In this document: piece by piece, positions 16,639-18,219 of the stretch
Position numbering within the stretch: the stretch's first letter is position 1
Layout of the letters: each line of letters begins with the position of its first letter
Assembly (NCBI GenBank): GCA_043805315.1
Contig: JAZDID010000024.1
Span: 1 to 18,219, forward strand
From: JAHJEM01 sp043805315
Lineage (GTDB): Archaea; Nanobdellota; Nanobdellia; Woesearchaeales; JAHJEM01
Reading direction: 5' to 3'
Length of the DNA stretch: 18,219 nt
The notes under the pieces: model-generated
Seen by the model: only the letters and a program-made list of their open reading frames with translations
The model's database searches: none
What the model was told of the DNA's origin: nothing
Program-made: the position numbers and the translations under genes

Positions 16639-17538
16639 CTAAAGATTTACCTTCATAAAATCATACGCGCAACTGCTTTCTGGAAAATACGTCTGCGCCT
16701 CTTCCAAGAACTCATCCACTATCTTGTACCGCTGGGAGAAATGCGTCATAATCATCCGTTTCACGTTTGCTCTCTGAGCTATCAACGCCGCCTGCTTTGC
16801 AGTGAGATGCCGGTACTGCTCTGCCTTCTCTTCTGCAGCAGAGGTGTAGGTAGCCTCGATGATAAGCAGGTCAGCGTCTTTTGCCAGCTGGATGATCTCG
16901 TCAGTCTCTTCAGTGTCAAGGATGATGGTGAGCTTTTTTTCAGCCACCTTATAAGAGACATCCTCTGGCCTGATTGTCTTCTTCTGGACTGTGACTGCCT
17001 GGCCTGCCTGGAGCTTGCCGAGCAACGGGCCTTCCTTTAATCCTGCTGCCTTCGCTTTCTGCATGTTGATCCGCAAGCGCTCTTTTTCGATGAACGAGAA
17101 GCCGAGGCAGGGGACAGAATGCTGTAATGAGACGCATTCAAGGGCATACTCCTTGTTCTCGAAAAAACGCTCGACTCCCTTTGGCTTAAGCTCATGCACT
17201 GTGATGTTGACGCGCAGGTCAAACGCCACTGCCTGCATGAGATGGTTGAGGCGCTCTTTGGTGCCTGCAGGACCGTAGATGGTCAGGGTTGCAGACCTGT
17301 CCTCATTTCCCAGGGTTTGGATTAGGCCGATGAGGCCTGCAACATGGTCACCATGCCAATGCGAGAGCAGGACTTTCTTGACCCGGTTGCGGTTGATGCC
17401 AGCGATGTTCATCTGCCGCTGGCTTCCCTCGCCGCAGTCGAACAGAATGCCCTCTCCTTTGAAGTCCAGGAAAATGCCTGGCGTGTTCCGCTCTTTCGTG
17501 GGCACCATGCACGAAGTTCCTAAAAAGGTGAGTTCCAT
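16639..17538 (-). CDS. rnz: Ribonuclease Z (tRNA 3' endonuclease)
   Basis: This metallo-beta-lactamase-fold endonuclease cuts the 3' trailer from tRNA precursors in the cytoplasm. At 299 residues it is the short RNase Z form typical of archaea. Zinc ligands are visible: SHWHGDH (H60, H62, D64, H65), LQHSVP (H140), LDTEET (D208), RHLTAKQ (H244) and MTHFSQRY (H266). Residues 166-179 (GLKEGPLLGKLQAG) fit the family's substrate-binding flexible arm. The ATG at 17538 is about 27 nt after a TATA box, so it is probably leaderless with its own promoter. It converges with the purF remnant, 30 nt away, and follows the small membrane protein gene by 39 nt. Confidence 0.96.
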   Translation of the reverse strand: MELTFLGTSCMVPTKERNTPGIFLDFKGEGILFDCGEGSQRQMNIAGINRNRVKKVLLSHWHGDHVAGLIGLIQTLGNEDRSATLTIYGPAGTKERLNHLMQAVAFDLRVNITVHELKPKGVERFFENKEYALECVSLQHSVPCLGFSFIEKERLRINMQKAKAAGLKEGPLLGKLQAGQAVTVQKKTIRPEDVSYKVAEKKLTIILDTEETDEIIQLAKDADLLIIEATYTSAAEEKAEQYRHLTAKQAALIAQRANVKRMIMTHFSQRYKIVDEFLEEAQTYFPESSCAYDFMKVNL

Positions 17539-17560
17539 GCACGAGAAGAAGCACAGGGGA

Positions 17561-17568
17561 TTTATAAG
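17561..17568 (-). promoter_or_regulatory. TATA box of rnz
   Basis: CTTATAAA on the minus strand is centred about 27 nt before the rnz ATG at 17538. It sits just after the stop codon of the upstream gene, so rnz probably has its own promoter. Confidence 0.6.
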
Positions 17569-17577
17569 GGTTGTTGT

Positions 17578-17844
17578 TTATTTTTTATAGAACTTCTTCA
17601 ACCACCACTTCTTGAACAACGGCAGCGTCAAGGTCGAAAGGTAGAAGCCGATGGTCGGCACGAGCGCAGCAAGCCAGGGACGTGGCGTGCCGATATACCA
17701 GAGGAAGAACAAGACAACAATGTAGGTCATGGCTGCGATGACGATCTTCCGCGTCCTGCTCATCTCCCAAGCCTTATCAGCCTCGACACGAAGGTTCCGC
17801 TGTTTGATCTGTTCAAGATCGTTCAGTGCCTGTTGCTTGACCAT
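17578..17844 (-). CDS. Small two-helix membrane protein, unknown function
   Basis: This 88-residue protein has a charged N-terminal helix (residues 1-32, possible short coiled coil), two membrane helices (about 34-51 and 57-76) joined by a short turn GTPRPW, and a very basic tail (KKWWLKKFYKK). By the positive-inside rule both ends should face the cytoplasm. I do not recognise the family; it loosely recalls small 2TM proteins, without a function. It is supported as a real gene by clean architecture and by a TATA box about 27 nt upstream of the ATG. It lies 46 nt after the preceding gene and 39 nt before rnz, all on the same strand. Confidence 0.8.
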   Translation of the reverse strand: MVKQQALNDLEQIKQRNLRVEADKAWEMSRTRKIVIAAMTYIVVLFFLWYIGTPRPWLAALVPTIGFYLSTLTLPLFKKWWLKKFYKK

Positions 17845-17867
17845 TTTCTTGAAATATGATGCTTAGG

Positions 17868-17875
17868 ATATATAA
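17868..17875 (-). promoter_or_regulatory. TATA box of the small membrane protein gene
   Basis: Within TAAAATTATATATCC on the minus strand, the ATATATAA-like core is centred about 27 nt before the ATG at 17844, consistent with a leaderless transcript. Confidence 0.55.
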
Positions 17876-17890
17876 TTTTATTGGTATCTA

Positions 17891-18219
17891 TCAGAATAAA
17901 CCAACTTTCCTGTGCTGAAGTATATAATTTCCTTCAGGAGAGAGCGACAGGTTAGTTATGATATCCAAATACGTTGTGTCAATGCCAGGGTAGCTTAGAA
18001 AGCCATATGAGTGCAGGACACTATCTCTTAGTCCTTGAGATTGAAGGTCTTCTTTAAGTCCAGAATGCCCCGCACCATAGAATAAAACGATGGAGGGTGT
18101 TCTTCCTAAGCTTTCCTGAAGTTCTGGAGCGATGAATTCTTCAATCTTTCTTGCTGAGATTGCGTTTCGTAATTCAAATTGGGGTGTCGGCACAATGTGC
18201 ATCCGTAAGGAATTTGCCC
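17891..18219 (-). CDS. Unrecognised protein, probably 5' partial
   Basis: The frame is open to the right window edge. The first in-window ATG at 18202 gives 103 residues, but five further codons precede it, so the true start probably lies outside. The visible part has a soluble character, with a LRNAISARKIEEFI helix followed by a hydrophobic strand and glycine turn, SIVLFYGAGHSGLKEDL. That strand-GAGH-helix pattern loosely recalls TraB/PrgY-like proteins, but the resemblance is too weak to name a function. It is on the same strand as the two following genes, with a 46-nt gap that contains the next gene's TATA box. Confidence 0.65.
   Translation of the reverse strand, partial: ANSLRMHIVPTPQFELRNAISARKIEEFIAPELQESLGRTPSIVLFYGAGHSGLKEDLQSQGLRDSVLHSYGFLSYPGIDTTYLDIITNLSLSPEGNYILQHRKVGLF

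Noticed and set aside
1..18219. CRISPR arrays, tRNA or rRNA genes
   Set aside because: No regular direct repeats with spacers and no tRNA- or rRNA-like sequence were noticed, and nearly all the sequence is coding. A tRNAscan or CRISPR finder run was not possible here.

Overview
The window looks archaeal. It carries both subunits of the archaeal replicative polymerase PolD, an Orc1/Cdc6 initiator, RNase Z, a Thermococcales-like cytosolic [NiFe] hydrogenase, and promoters made of a TATA box 26-29 nt upstream of the start codon, as in leaderless archaeal transcripts. Compact operons and short proteins would suit a Woesearchaeota-like DPANN lineage, but that placement is inference only.

Left part (1-5823, minus strand): one operon reads right to left as hydrogenase beta, gamma, delta (small) and alpha (large, Ni-binding) subunits, a maturation protease, a ten-helix EamA-type transporter and a DUF6390-like protein running off the left edge. 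Nearly all junctions overlap. The subunit order matches the group 3b NAD(P)-linked 'sulfhydrogenase' operon hydBGDA of Pyrococcus. A divergent promoter pair at 5848-5939 separates it from a plus-strand acylphosphatase gene.

Centre (6227-14033, minus strand): orc1/cdc6, PolD small subunit DP1 and PolD large subunit DP2 form a replication cluster. DP2 is interrupted by a 469-residue intein with an apparently intact LAGLIDADG homing endonuclease. The intein sits at the catalytic CDGDES motif and ends in Gln instead of the usual Asn.

Origin and scar (14034-15475): upstream of orc1 is a short AT-rich region with two inverted sequences resembling archaeal origin recognition boxes (ORBs), a good candidate replication origin. 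An IS630-like element abuts it; its transposase is split by a -1 frameshift on an A AAA AAC slippery site. The element's right end runs into a purF gene that has lost its N-terminal glutaminase half, and no purF N-terminus lies on the other side.

Right part (16639-18219, minus strand): RNase Z, a small two-helix membrane protein, and the C-terminal part of an unrecognised protein. I saw no CRISPR array, rRNA or tRNA gene.
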